Shown here piece after piece: positions 49,855-58,963 of a DNA stretch of 64,000 nucleotides. The position numbers and the translations under genes were made by a program. Each line of letters starts with the position of its first letter. Position 1 is the stretch's first letter. Under the pieces are notes generated by a model. It saw only the letters and a program-made list of their open reading frames with translations, had not been told where the DNA came from and did no database searches. Source of the DNA: Bog-159 sp049511415 (GTDB taxonomy: Bacteria > Acidobacteriota > Terriglobia > Bryobacterales > Bryobacteraceae); the NCBI GenBank assembly GCA_049511415.1, contig JBEKYC010000031.1:1-64000 (forward strand), in the 5' to 3' direction.

Positions 49855-51385
49855 GCGCGGCGGCCGCCGGCAGCTCGGCGACGAAGCGGTCCTTGAATTC
49901 CTTGATCACCGCGTTGATCTCACCGCGGAGAGCGTCGTCCAGGGCCTTCTTTTCGATGATCTTGGCCAGCAACGGGCGATACGCGTTGTCCAGGAAGCGA
50001 TAAAATTCCAATTCAAACTTGCGCACCTGCTCCACCGGCAGATCGTCCAGAAAACCCTGCGTGCCGGCATAGATGATCAGGATCTGCTTTTCCACCGGGA
50101 TGGGCTGGAACTGGCCCTGTTTCAAGATCTCGACCAGGTGTCTCCCGCGATTCAACTGCGCCAGCGAGGCCTTGTCCAGATCCGAGCCGAACTGCGCGAA
50201 AGCCGCCAGGTCGCGGAACTGCGCCATGTCCAGGCGCAGCGTGCCGGCGATCTGCCGCATGGCCTTGATCTGGGCCGCGCCCCCGACGCGGCTGACGGAA
50301 ATACCGACGTCGATGGCCGGCCGTATGTTCGAGTTGAATAGATCGCTCAACAGGTAGATCTGGCCGTCCGTGATCGAGATGACGTTGGTAGGGATGTACG
50401 CCGAAACGTCGCCCGCCTGGGTCTCAATGAAAGGCAGAGCCGTCAGCGAGCCGCTGCCATTCTCTTCGTTGAGCTTCGCGGCGCGCTCCAGCAGGCGGCT
50501 GTGAAGATAGAAAACGTCGCCCGGATACGCCTCGCGTCCCGGCGGACGCCGCAGCAGCAGCGAGATTTCGCGATAAGCCGCCGCGTGCTTGGAAAGATCG
50601 TCGTAAATACAAAGCGCATGCCGCTTGGTATCCCGGAAATACTCGCCGATGGCGCAGCCGGAATAGGGCGACAGGTACTGCATCGGGGCGGGGTCCGAAG
50701 CCGAAGCCAGCACCACGATGGTGTATTCCATGGCCCCCGCGTCCGCCAGAGTCTTCACCACCTGCGCCACCGTGGAGCGCTTCTGGCCGATCGCGACGTA
50801 AATGCAAATCACGTCGCCGCCCTTCTGATTGATGATGGTGTCGAGCGCGATGGCGGTCTTGCCGGTCTGCCGGTCGCCAATGATTAACTCGCGCTGGCCG
50901 CGGCCGATCGGGATCATGGCGTCGATAGCCTTGATGCCCGTTTGCAGCGGCTCCTTCACCGGCTGCCGGTCGACCACGCCGGGCGCCAGACGTTCGATGG
51001 CGTAGAACTCGGTGGTGTGGATCGGACCCCGTTCGTCGATCGGTTGGCCCAAGGCGTTGACCACTCTCCCGATCATGGCATCGCCCACCGGCACGGACAT
51101 AATGCGTCCCGTGCGCCGGACCTCGTCGCCCTCTTTAATCTCCGTGGCTTCGCCCAACAGCACGGCGCCGACCTGGTCTTCTTCCAGGTTCATGGCGATA
51201 CCTGACACACCATGCGGAAATTGGATCAACTCACCGGCCATCACTTTTTCGAGGCCGTGAATGCGGGCGATGCCGTCCCCCACCGAGATCACCGATCCGG
51301 TTTCGGAGACGTCGATCGCGCCTTCGTAGTTCTCGATCTCCTGACGGAGGAGAGTCGTAATTTCGTCCGCTCGTATCTGAGCCAT
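49847..51385 (-). CDS. atpA: ATP synthase F1 subunit alpha
   Basis: 512 aa. The non-catalytic nucleotide-binding subunit: Walker A at 170-177 (GDRQTGKT), DLSKHAAAYREISLLLRRPPGREAYPGDVFYLHSRLLERAAK and the arginine-finger region near VGISVSRVGGAAQIKAM. Begins MAQIRADEITTLLRQEIENYE, the expected N-terminus. 34 bp after atpH. Confidence 0.97.
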
Positions 51386-51419
51386 AAACCCTCGTTACAC
51401 TGGGCCGCCCAATCAGCGG

Positions 51420-51971
51420 CTATTCGGCCTCCAGACGCTTACCCAGCGTCTGGAGCTGGCCCCTGACGGAGCCGTCGTACACAGTCGAACCGATACGGGC
51501 CACCAACCCGCCGATCAACTGCTGGTCGAGCGCAAAGCGCAGGCGGACTTTCTTTCCGGTCAGGCGCTCGAGCTGCCCGGAAATCGCGTCGCGCTGCGGT
51601 TGATTCAGATCGCGGGCGGAGCTGACATCCGCGCGGATAAAGCCCAGCCGCTCGTCCAGGAGCACGTCGAAGCTCTCCAGGATCTCCGCCAGGATGGCGA
51701 ACCGGCGATGATCCGCCAGCACGAACAGGAAATTTCGCGCAATGCGCGACACGGCCAGCAAGTCGCCGATCCGGCCGGCCACGGCCCGCTTGCGGGCGGG
51801 AGGCACGGAAGGCGACGTCAGCGCGTTACGCAGTTCAGCCGAACCGGCGTAAACGCCCAGGAAAGCGCGCAGTTCCTCCAGAATCCGGCGCGGGTCCACG
51901 CCTGACTTGGGGCCCGTGGCCACATCCACCAGAGCGCGTGCGTATCGGGATGCCAGGGCGGATTGAGTCAT
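51420..51971 (-). CDS. atpH: ATP synthase F1 subunit delta
   Basis: 183 aa. OSCP/delta: N-terminal six-helix domain (SALASRYARALVDVA...FLGVYAGSAELRNALTSPSVPPARKRAV) and a C-terminal part with DQQLIGGLVARIGSTVYDGSVRGQLQTL. It joins the peripheral stalk to the alpha crown. Overlaps atpF by 4 nt. Confidence 0.94.
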   Translation of the reverse strand: MTQSALASRYARALVDVATGPKSGVDPRRILEELRAFLGVYAGSAELRNALTSPSVPPARKRAVAGRIGDLLAVSRIARNFLFVLADHRRFAILAEILESFDVLLDERLGFIRADVSSARDLNQPQRDAISGQLERLTGKKVRLRFALDQQLIGGLVARIGSTVYDGSVRGQLQTLGKRLEAE

Positions 51972-52561
51972 ACTTGGGATGCCATACTGCTGACGAAGCC
52001 CGCCACCAGGCGGTCTTGGGTTTCGGGCGATAGCCGCGCGGCGATCTTTTGCTCCGCCAGGCGGAGCGCCAATTCCGCGGCGTGGCGGCGCAAATCCAGG
52101 CGCGCCGATTTGGCAGCGGCGGCAATCTCTTCCGTCATGTGCCCCTGAATCTTCGCCATTTCGGCGTGGGCTTCGCGGCGCGCCCGCTCGGCTTCGGCCA
52201 CGGCTTCCCGCTTGGCATTTTCCCGCAGCGCTTCGATTTCCGATTGCAGATTGGCGATGCGGCGGTCCACGTCGGCGACTTTGGCATCCGACGCGGCACG
52301 CACCGCGTCGGCCTCCACCATGCCCTTGCGGATCTCCAGCGATCGCTGCGCGAAGTAGGGCCCCGCGTTTTTCTTAATCACGTAGCCCAAGCCCGCCGCC
52401 AGCATCAGGAAATTCGCCCATCCCCAAACCATCTCGCTGGTGCCGTGCTCGGTGACGCCCCCCGATTCCTTCACCTTTTGTCCCGTGGATTCGTGGTCCT
52501 GCGCGGCGGCTGGCAATATCAGGATCGTGAGGCACGCGGTGGCCAGTAAGAGGCGCTTCAT
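51968..52561 (-). CDS. atpF: ATP synthase F0 subunit b
   Basis: 197 aa. It begins with an N-terminal hydrophobic stretch that looks like a cleavable signal peptide (MKRLLLATACLTILILPAAAQ). A second membrane segment follows (WANFLMLAAGLGYVIKKNAGPYF) and then a long charged helix, the stator arm. The signal-like extension before the TM helix is seen in several bacterial b subunits. Overlaps the b' gene and atpH by 4 nt each. Confidence 0.88.
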   Translation of the reverse strand: MKRLLLATACLTILILPAAAQDHESTGQKVKESGGVTEHGTSEMVWGWANFLMLAAGLGYVIKKNAGPYFAQRSLEIRKGMVEADAVRAASDAKVADVDRRIANLQSEIEALRENAKREAVAEAERARREAHAEMAKIQGHMTEEIAAAAKSARLDLRRHAAELALRLAEQKIAARLSPETQDRLVAGFVSSMASQV

Positions 52562-53010
52562 GCGGCGACACCCCGTTTCAGGATGGTCTCCGCAATCTGA
52601 TTGGCCAGCGCGTCACTGTCGGCCGCCAGGTCTTTCTTGGCCTGCTCGATTTCGGCCTGAATTTGCGTTTTGGCCTCGCGCACGGCGGCTTCCGCCTGCG
52701 CCCGGGCAGCGTTCACCTGGGCCGCCTGTTCCTCTTGCAATTGACGATGCAACTGTTCCTGCTTCTGGTAAATTTCGGCTCGCGCCGCGCGTAGGGCCGC
52801 CTCGTATTCTGCCGTTTTGGCGGCGGCTTTTTCCAGGCTCTCCGCGGCCCGCTTGCGGGCACCGTCGGTGGCTTCGTAGCGGGCTTCGAGCACTTTGCCC
52901 AACGGCTTGAAGAACATGTACTTCAAATAGAAATGCAGGAAGAAGACCAACAGGAAGGTAGGGATCGCGTGCAGCAGAATCCCACTCAAGGCGCGTAAGG
53001 TGGCTTCCAT
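52558..53010 (-). CDS. ATP synthase F0 subunit b' (second b-type subunit)
   Basis: 150 aa. N-terminal TM (LLHAIPTFLLVFFLHFYLKYMFFKPLGKVLEAR) and a long Ala/Glu/Lys-rich coiled coil. The FKPLGKVLEAR turn after the TM is typical of b/b'. With atpF it would form a heterodimeric peripheral stalk, as in cyanobacteria and phototrophic alphaproteobacteria. First gene of the visible operon; subunits a and c are not in this window. Confidence 0.85.
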   Translation of the reverse strand: MEATLRALSGILLHAIPTFLLVFFLHFYLKYMFFKPLGKVLEARYEATDGARKRAAESLEKAAAKTAEYEAALRAARAEIYQKQEQLHRQLQEEQAAQVNAARAQAEAAVREAKTQIQAEIEQAKKDLAADSDALANQIAETILKRGVAA

Positions 53011-53137
53011 TGAATTGACTGGAGAGAACTGAAAAGATGAAGCTTAAGCAGGTAGGTTAACATTGGCCGGGAGGCCGCGTCAATCCCGCATTGGGGACCC
53101 GGATATCCCCCTTGGGCGGGACTCGCGTAGCCGGTGG

Positions 53138-54154
53138 TTAGCGGCTGGCTGCCGGCGATCTGGTTTGCTTTGCGGACGCCCGGCGATAATCGGCGACATT
53201 TGCCTCGTGCGCGCTCAGGCTGCTGGCGAACCGGTGTCCCCCCGACCCATCCGCGCGCGCCACGAAATACAAATAGTCCGCGGCTGAAGGATTGAGCGCC
53301 GCTTCGAGCGAAGCCAGCCCCGGATTGGCGATAGGCCCCGGCGGCAGGCCCGCGTGCTGGTACGTGTTGTACGGGTTGCCGCTGGCCAGATCGGACCGGT
53401 GGATCGCCCCATCATAGTTGCCTTCCAGCAGGGCCGCGTAGATCGTCGTGGGATCGCAGTCGAGCTTCATGCCGATCGCCAGCCGCCGCGCGAATACCGC
53501 CGCGATCATGGGCCGCTCGTCCGCCAGTTTACCTTCCTTCTCCACCAGGGATGCCAGCGTGACGATGCGATGGGCGGCCGCATCTGTCCGCAGGCCGCTC
53601 CAGACGCTGCGGAATCTGCCGGTCATGATGCGGCATAAAGCCTCGGGATTCGTGTGGTGGCTCAAGCGATACGTGTCCGGAAATAGGTAGCCCTCCAGCG
53701 TGGGAGCCTGCGCGTCCAGGTCCCGGATAAGCGCCGGATTTCTTGCGACGGTTAGAAATTGGGCGGCCGAAAATACCCCCAGCCGCTCCACCGAAGCCGC
53801 GATATCGAACATGTTCTTGCCTTCCGGCACCTTTAATTCGTAATAAAAGATATCCCCGCGCGCCATGCGGTCATAAATATCCCATGCCGAAGCGGGCGCG
53901 CTGAAGCGGTATTCGCCGGCCTGCACGGTGGCATTGAACCGTAGCGTGCGCACGATCAGCAAGTCCCAGCAATGCCGTATGATGCCCGCCGCGGCGAGGC
54001 GGTCGCCAATCTGCCGCGTGCTGGTGCCCTTGGGAAAATCCAGAAAGGCCGGCGCCGGGAAAGCGCCGTAGGGGGTTGCCAGCTCGTATGTGACAAAGGC
54101 CGCGGCGGCCACGCCCAGCAAGAGAACCGCGGCAATCGGGCGCAGCCGTTTCAC
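53138..54154 (-). CDS. mltG: Endolytic murein transglycosylase MltG
   Basis: 338 aa. One N-terminal TM, a LysM-like region (TSTRQIGDRLAAAGIIR) and the YceG domain with the catalytic E205 (ASLVEKEGK), TLEGYLFPDTYRL, NPYNTYQHAGLPPGPIANPGLASLEAALNP. It cleaves nascent glycan strands and sets their length. GTG 54154 overlaps the ruvX stop (GTGA). An in-frame extension to 54343 is the shadow of ruvX. Confidence 0.94.
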   Translation of the reverse strand: MKRLRPIAAVLLLGVAAAAFVTYELATPYGAFPAPAFLDFPKGTSTRQIGDRLAAAGIIRHCWDLLIVRTLRFNATVQAGEYRFSAPASAWDIYDRMARGDIFYYELKVPEGKNMFDIAASVERLGVFSAAQFLTVARNPALIRDLDAQAPTLEGYLFPDTYRLSHHTNPEALCRIMTGRFRSVWSGLRTDAAAHRIVTLASLVEKEGKLADERPMIAAVFARRLAIGMKLDCDPTTIYAALLEGNYDGAIHRSDLASGNPYNTYQHAGLPPGPIANPGLASLEAALNPSAADYLYFVARADGSGGHRFASSLSAHEANVADYRRASAKQTRSPAASR

Positions 54155-54573
54155 AAAGAGTCCAGATAACTCTGCAGCAGGATCACCGCGGAGAGGCGGT
54201 CCACTGCGCGGGCGCGTTTTTCGATCCCGATGCCGCTGGAGCGGAGCACCCGCGAAGCCTCCACCGTCGTGAGCCGTTCGTCCCAAAGGCGCACGGGTCG
54301 GCGGGCGCGCTCCGCCAGCGCATCCGCGAATTCCCGTACCCACATCGATTGCCGGCCTTCCACGCCGCTCATGTGCAGCGGATTCCCGATCAGGATCAAG
54401 GCCACCTCGCGCTCTTCCACCTGGCGCGTCAGCTCGGCCAGATCCGCGCGCTTGGTGGTGCGCACCAGGTTGGGCAGGCCTTGTGCCGTAATGCCCAGCG
54501 GATCGCTGATGGCCATGCCGATGCGCTTCTTACCCAAGTCCAGGGCCAGGATGCGAGGCTTGAGGGATACCAT
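54151..54573 (-). CDS. ruvX: Holliday junction resolvase-like RuvX (YqgF)
   Basis: 140 aa from ATG 54573; ATG 54609 is an alternative. The RNase H-like fold has D11 (ALDLGKKRIGMAISD), a middle segment LILIGNPLHMSGVEGRQS, DERLTT and VDRLSAVILLQSYL. It acts in 16S rRNA 5' maturation and/or recombination. A TATAAT lies between the two possible starts, which supports the shorter one. Coupled to mltG. Confidence 0.9.
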   Translation of the reverse strand: MVSLKPRILALDLGKKRIGMAISDPLGITAQGLPNLVRTTKRADLAELTRQVEEREVALILIGNPLHMSGVEGRQSMWVREFADALAERARRPVRLWDERLTTVEASRVLRSSGIGIEKRARAVDRLSAVILLQSYLDSL

Positions 54574-54592
54574 GCGGGGACGAACCAATTTC

Positions 54593-54598
54593 ATTATA
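54593..54598 (-). promoter_or_regulatory. -10 box for ruvX-mltG
   Basis: TATAAT on the minus strand, 20 bp before the preferred ruvX ATG at 54573. A TTGACT lies upstream but at about 21 bp, too far for a standard sigma70 spacer. The box would lie inside the gene if the ATG at 54609 were used. Confidence 0.45.
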
Positions 54599-54638
54599 AA
54601 CGCGGGCATGGTAGATTCGAGTCAAGGATCTCGCTCCC

Positions 54639-55787
54639 GTGGCCACCTTGTTGAAGCCCGTGCACGCACCCGGGCAGGAAGTCCGCAACATTTCAGCTCC
54701 CGTGATAGCCTTGGGCGTCGCCATTGCCGTCCTTTATTTCGGCCGGGTCTTGTTTATTACTTCCCTGGTGGCCGTAATCCTGGCGTTTATTCTGGAGCCG
54801 CTCGTCACCCTGCTGGTGCGCATACGCTTCCCGCGCTCCTTGGCCAGTTTCGTGGTGTGCGCCTCGGGGCTGGCGGCCGTATACCTGATCGGCATGGGCG
54901 CCTATTCTCAGATAGCCGGGCTGCTGGTGGATCTGCCCAACTATACGCAACGGGTGGGAGAAGTTGTGGAGGACGTGCGGCAAAAAGTAGAGGGACTGGA
55001 GCAGCGCACCTATCAGCTCGTCATGCCGGCCAAAAAACCGCTGCCGCCGCCGGAACCCGCCAGAAAGAAGAAGCGCACTTCGGACGCGCTGATTCCTCTC
55101 CCCGCCCCCGGTGTGATACCCGAAGTCCGCATCCACGAAGAACCGTCTCCTATAAAGGATTTCATCTCTACGAGTTGGGGATCGTTCTACCAGGTGGGGT
55201 TGATGGCGTCCTTCGTGCCGTTTCTGGTGTATTTCATGTTGAGCTGGCACGATCACCTGCACCGTAGCTTCTTGCAGTTCTTTCAGGGGGAAGACCGCGC
55301 CGCCGCCGCCCGCAGCCTGCAGGGAATTGCGGATATAGTGCGCGCGTTCGTGGTCGGCAACTCGCTGCTGGGCCTGCTGCTGGCGGCGGCCAGTTCTCTG
55401 GTTTTTTGGTCCATTCACCTGCCCTACGCCTTGCTCGTGGGTCCTTTGAGCGGTTTTCTGAGTCTGGTGCCGTATGTCGGGCTTCCGCTCGCGGCCATCC
55501 CGCCCCTGTTCGTAGCCATCACCGCCTATCAGACGATTTCGGGCTATCTGCTGGTGCTGGCGATTGTCAGCGGATTTCATCTGCTGGCGCTGAACCTGCT
55601 TTATCCCAAGTTCGTGGGATCGCGAGTGCATCTGAATCCCCTCGCAGTCACCTTTTCGCTGATGATCTGGGGCTTCCTGTGGGATGCCGCGGGGCTTCTG
55701 CTGGCGATTCCCCTGACCGCCGCGCTGAAGGCGGTATGCGATAACGTGAAGGGCCTGCGGCACATCGGCAGGCTCCTGGGTGACTGA
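54639..55787 (+). CDS. AI-2E/PerM-family transporter
   Basis: 382 aa. PF01594 permease with about eight TM helices: ISAPVIALGVAIAVLYFGRVLFI, VAVILAFILEPLVTLLVR, FVPFLVYFMLSWHDHLHRSF, then four C-terminal helices with GPLSGFLSLVPYVGLPLAAIPP and YPKFVGSRVHLNPLAV. An unusual Pro/Lys/Arg-rich cytoplasmic insert (about 130-175) lies between helix 3 and the next. Members export AI-2 or small ions; the substrate is unclear. GTG 54639; divergent from ruvX. Confidence 0.88.
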   Translation: MATLLKPVHAPGQEVRNISAPVIALGVAIAVLYFGRVLFITSLVAVILAFILEPLVTLLVRIRFPRSLASFVVCASGLAAVYLIGMGAYSQIAGLLVDLPNYTQRVGEVVEDVRQKVEGLEQRTYQLVMPAKKPLPPPEPARKKKRTSDALIPLPAPGVIPEVRIHEEPSPIKDFISTSWGSFYQVGLMASFVPFLVYFMLSWHDHLHRSFLQFFQGEDRAAAARSLQGIADIVRAFVVGNSLLGLLLAAASSLVFWSIHLPYALLVGPLSGFLSLVPYVGLPLAAIPPLFVAITAYQTISGYLLVLAIVSGFHLLALNLLYPKFVGSRVHLNPLAVTFSLMIWGFLWDAAGLLLAIPLTAALKAVCDNVKGLRHIGRLLGD

Positions 55788-55813
55788 ATTCGCCTCGCGC
55801 TGCCCGACGGGTC

Positions 55814-56671
55814 TTATTGAATCGTAAAAGTCTGCCGAGCTTCGAACGTCTGCGGGCCCACGCCGTCGTGCGCGGTGAACACCACCGTATACTCACCCGT
55901 CTTGGTGCTGGACTTGGTGGAAAGGCTCATGACGGCCGGCACGAAGCGCTTCGGGTAAAACGCCTGGCTGCGGTCGTGATCGGGGTCGGCGGCCGTTTGA
56001 CTGTACACGGTCTTCCCGCCGGGAGCCAGCACCGCCACGTCGTAGCTTACGTCGATGGCATTGCCGGCTGCGTATTTGAAGCCGATGATATCGAAACGCG
56101 CCCATACCGTCTCGCCGGGCCGGTAAGCGGCCTTCGCCATCGGCCGGCGGTCATCCTCCGCGCGATAGAAATGAATGTTGCGGATCACCAGTGTGTCGCT
56201 GGGGTCCACCGCCTGTCCGCGCACTTCGAACGGTACGTCCTTATGGGCCGTGGCCTTGCCCACGACATCGTTCACATCCACCGAAATCCGATATGTTCCC
56301 GAGGCCGCCAACGGCGGAATCACGATCTCCTGCCGCACCACGGGTTTCCAGTTCTTGTCTTCCGGCGCCAGCGTTTCTTCCACGTCCGCCGAGATGGGCT
56401 CGGCCAGCTGCACCCCGTGGGGATCGAGCGCCTCTACCTTATATGTGAGATGCAGGCGGTCGCCGGAAGAAGGCGTAAAGCCCTCCACCTGGAAACTGAA
56501 GAACATGGTTTCGCCGGGCTGATGCAAGTAGTCGGCGGGCAAGGCCGCGCCGCTATCCCGGTCCGAAAGCACCGCCCGCACGATACTCAGGGGTGCGCCG
56601 GCCCCCCATAAGGCGTACACGGGCGCGGCCAGCAACCAGGCCCGCCAGACGAAACCAGAGGCTCTTTTCAT
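55814..56671 (-). CDS. Secreted beta-sandwich protein, unknown
   Basis: 285 aa. N-terminal signal peptide (AWLLAAPVYALWGAGA). The rest looks like three or so Ig-like beta domains, with recurrent patterns PGETMFFSFQVEGF and RPGETVWARFDIIGFKYAAGNAIDVSYDVAVL. I do not recognise a named family. It is coupled to the DUF4352-like gene by ATGA and is the last gene of the sigma-factor operon, suggesting an envelope role. Confidence 0.65.
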   Translation of the reverse strand: MKRASGFVWRAWLLAAPVYALWGAGAPLSIVRAVLSDRDSGAALPADYLHQPGETMFFSFQVEGFTPSSGDRLHLTYKVEALDPHGVQLAEPISADVEETLAPEDKNWKPVVRQEIVIPPLAASGTYRISVDVNDVVGKATAHKDVPFEVRGQAVDPSDTLVIRNIHFYRAEDDRRPMAKAAYRPGETVWARFDIIGFKYAAGNAIDVSYDVAVLAPGGKTVYSQTAADPDHDRSQAFYPKRFVPAVMSLSTKSSTKTGEYTVVFTAHDGVGPQTFEARQTFTIQ

Positions 56672-57189
56672 TGCTGTTGGGCGGGCGCCGGCATATCCGG
56701 TGCATCCGTGGCGAAATTGAGCGGAATGTCGATATCCCGCGTCTTCTGGCTGTTCTCGTCCGATACCCGCAACCTGTAATGCTTGGGCGGCGCGTCAAAA
56801 ACCACGGTGCCTTGCAAGGTCTCGGCCGGCTTCACCTTCCGCAGGTAACCAATCCAGGCCGGAACGCTATCGCCATCGGAGAGCTCCGGGAATGTCTGGC
56901 CGGAGTCGTCTATCAGGGTCAGGCTCGGGACCATCAAGTCCGTTGAGCCGCCGTTCACCACGCTCAGCCGCACGACAAAAAAACGGTCTTTGGGGACGCG
57001 CGTCTCGTTGCCCTCGCCTAGCTGCGCCTTCCACTGGTCTTCAAAGACGTTATAGACCAGCGCGCCGGCCGTGACCCTCTCGCCCATGCCGTAGGTTCGC
57101 GCTTCGGGAGAAACGGCGGGCGTACAGGCTGTCCAGACGGCGAGCGACGCCAGCAGAAAAGCTCCTGGAAGTGACTGCGAAGTGTGCAT
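56668..57189 (-). CDS. DUF4352-like envelope protein
   Basis: 173 aa from ATG 57189. N-terminal hydrophobic segment with a Cys (LLASLAVWTACTPAV), a loose lipobox; Trp at -3 is atypical, so lipidation is uncertain. The rest matches the DUF4352 beta-sandwich pattern: FFVVRLSVVNGGSTDLMVPSLTLIDDSGQTFPEL and GTVVFDAPPKHYRLRV. Probably periplasmic or lipid-anchored. Overlaps the downstream gene by 4 nt. Confidence 0.68.
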   Translation of the reverse strand: MHTSQSLPGAFLLASLAVWTACTPAVSPEARTYGMGERVTAGALVYNVFEDQWKAQLGEGNETRVPKDRFFVVRLSVVNGGSTDLMVPSLTLIDDSGQTFPELSDGDSVPAWIGYLRKVKPAETLQGTVVFDAPPKHYRLRVSDENSQKTRDIDIPLNFATDAPDMPAPAQQQ

Positions 57190-57229
57190 AGAGGCATCTT
57201 GCTCTTCGGACAAGGCGCCTGTCAAGCAC

Positions 57230-57604
57230 CTAATTGCGCGGCCGCTCCTTCAGCATCTTTTCGAATTTGACCTTTTGCTCTTCCGTCAAAATGCTGAAAA
57301 TGCGAGCCTTGCCGTCGGATAAAACGGTTTGATAATACTGCGCGAAGTCTTCCAGGATACTGGCCATCTGAGCTTTTTGCGTAGCTGTCAGGTCCAGTTG
57401 CTGGGCGACTGTCTTCAGGTATTCCGTCTTCGAACTGTTGTCCCAAAACGGACGCGGATGCAAAGCCGTGTGGCCCAGATTCATGGCCACGGCCCCGGCC
57501 ACCGCGCCGCAAAGGAATACCAGCAGCAGAACCCCAACGCCGGCTAACTTTGGCGATATCCAGACAGGGGCGGCGGCGGGTCTCACCGCCAGATTATGGC
57601 TCAT
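57230..57604 (-). CDS. CnrX/Spy-like periplasmic sensor (LTxxQ)
   Basis: 124 aa. A Pro/Ala-rich cytoplasmic start, one TM helix (VGVLLLVFLCGAVAGAVAM, about 22-41), and a periplasmic helical hairpin with two LTxxQ-type motifs: LDLTATQKAQM and ILTEEQKVKFEKML. This is the Metal_resist/CpxP-Spy fold. Its gene overlaps the anti-sigma gene by 11 nt, so the order sigma, anti-sigma, membrane-tethered LTxxQ protein parallels the CnrH-CnrY-CnrX system. The ligand (metal, misfolded protein) is unknown. Confidence 0.72.
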   Translation of the reverse strand: MSHNLAVRPAAAPVWISPKLAGVGVLLLVFLCGAVAGAVAMNLGHTALHPRPFWDNSSKTEYLKTVAQQLDLTATQKAQMASILEDFAQYYQTVLSDGKARIFSILTEEQKVKFEKMLKERPRN

Positions 57605-58037
57605 AGTTCGCCAGTGTCACCAGCATCTGGTCCGCGTTGGGCGAACCGGTGTCGGCCGCCATTACCGCCTCGGGAGTGGGGGGCGCGGGTTCGTACGACT
57701 CTTCGCGCGAGACCAATACGGTGCCCAGCACGGCCAGCGTCAGCAAAGACGCAAAAGCCACCTGACGCCCAAACGCGAAGTCCCCAAAAATACTCCAGTA
57801 TGACGGCGCGGGACCCGCCGCCACGGTTTGCATAACTTGCGCTGCAAAGCCTGGCCCGGGTTCTACCGGCTCGTCAATTTTGAGGGATGCCAGCAGGCTG
57901 CTGGCCTGCTGCATTCGCTCGACCTCCCCGCGGCATCCAACACAGGTGTCCAGGTGGGCCTGAAAGCGGTCGAGAGCCGGCGGCGGCAGAATGCCGCTCA
58001 AGTACTCCTCGAGATCTTCAATGATTACCGCGTGCAT
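57594..58037 (-). CDS. Zinc-finger (ZAS) anti-sigma factor
   Basis: 147 aa. N-terminal anti-sigma domain with HxxxCxxC (H28, C32, C35: AHLDTCVGCR), a linker, one TM helix (QVAFASLLTLAVLGTVLV, about 90-108) and a short periplasmic tail. It would hold the cognate ECF factor at the membrane. It starts 82 bp after the sigma stop and overlaps the LTxxQ gene by 11 nt. Confidence 0.9.
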   Translation of the reverse strand: MHAVIIEDLEEYLSGILPPPALDRFQAHLDTCVGCRGEVERMQQASSLLASLKIDEPVEPGPGFAAQVMQTVAAGPAPSYWSIFGDFAFGRQVAFASLLTLAVLGTVLVSREESYEPAPPTPEAVMAADTGSPNADQMLVTLANYEP

Positions 58038-58119
58038 AGCCTTCTTCCCTTACAAATAAGCAACCAAAAACCCCCGCGGGTCTTTATACCGCATTGCCCG
58101 CTTCCGGGGTTCAACATTC

Positions 58120-58785
58120 TCAACCGGCGACCATGCCGGGAGCCCTATCTAGACGCTGCGCGGCCTTTACTAGTTTCTGCCGCGCCCGGAACAATTTCAC
58201 CTTGATCGTATTCTCGTTCATCGCCGTCATCGCCGCCAGCTCTTCCACCGAATATCCTTCGACTTCTTTCAGGATGAGCAGCATGCGCTCTTCTTCGGAC
58301 ACCCTGCTCAGCAGCTTGGTCACATAATCCCGCCGCGCCAGATTCACGTCCGCCGCCGGTTGGCGATCGATCGCCGGGTCCGCGTTCTCCACCCGGCGCA
58401 CCTCGTCTTCGCTCAGGTCGCTCTCATATACCAGCTTGCGCACTTTCTTCTTACGCAGATAATCGAAGCATTCGTTCACCGTGATTTTATAAATCCAGGT
58501 GATCAGCGAACTCCGGAAGTCGAAGCTCCGGATGGATAGGTAGACCTTCGCAAACACTTGTTGGGCAATATCTTCCACGTCGTTCCGCTGCCGCACGATG
58601 CCGTGGATAATCGAAAAAACCTTGGATTGGTACTTCTCGATGATCTCGCGAAATGCGGCTTCCTCGCCTGCCTTGGCGCGCCGGATCAACGCACTTTCCT
58701 GGGTGTTCTGGTAGTCCACTCTCGTCTTAGTCGCGATCGTGCTACCGAAGGCGGGGAGTGGCAGCGCACCAGTTAGTGTGCCCAT
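58120..58785 (-). CDS. ECF-family RNA polymerase sigma factor
   Basis: 221 aa. Sigma region 2 (AAFREIIEKYQSKVFSIIHGIV...DVEDIAQQVFAKVYLSIRSF, with SSLITWIYKITVNECFDYLRKKK) and region 4 (SRVSEEERMLLILKEVEGYSVEELAAMTAMNENTIKVKLFRARQKL). An unusually long N-terminal 20 residues may mean a later start (GTG near residue 23). It heads a leftward operon of five genes ending at 55814. Confidence 0.93.
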   Translation of the reverse strand: MGTLTGALPLPAFGSTIATKTRVDYQNTQESALIRRAKAGEEAAFREIIEKYQSKVFSIIHGIVRQRNDVEDIAQQVFAKVYLSIRSFDFRSSLITWIYKITVNECFDYLRKKKVRKLVYESDLSEDEVRRVENADPAIDRQPAADVNLARRDYVTKLLSRVSEEERMLLILKEVEGYSVEELAAMTAMNENTIKVKLFRARQKLVKAAQRLDRAPGMVAG

Positions 58786-58963
58786 ACACCGCTTCCGACG
58801 TTAACCGCTCAACCGTGGTTTCAACTTCCAAACCCAAAAATAGCAGATTCCCGCAACTTGCGTGTCATGGTGTCATCCATTGAAGTAGCCCTCCGGTTTC
58901 ACCTTGGTTATAATGGCAGGCGTAGCGGAGACAAAGTTTATACTACGGGAGTTCGAGGATTCT

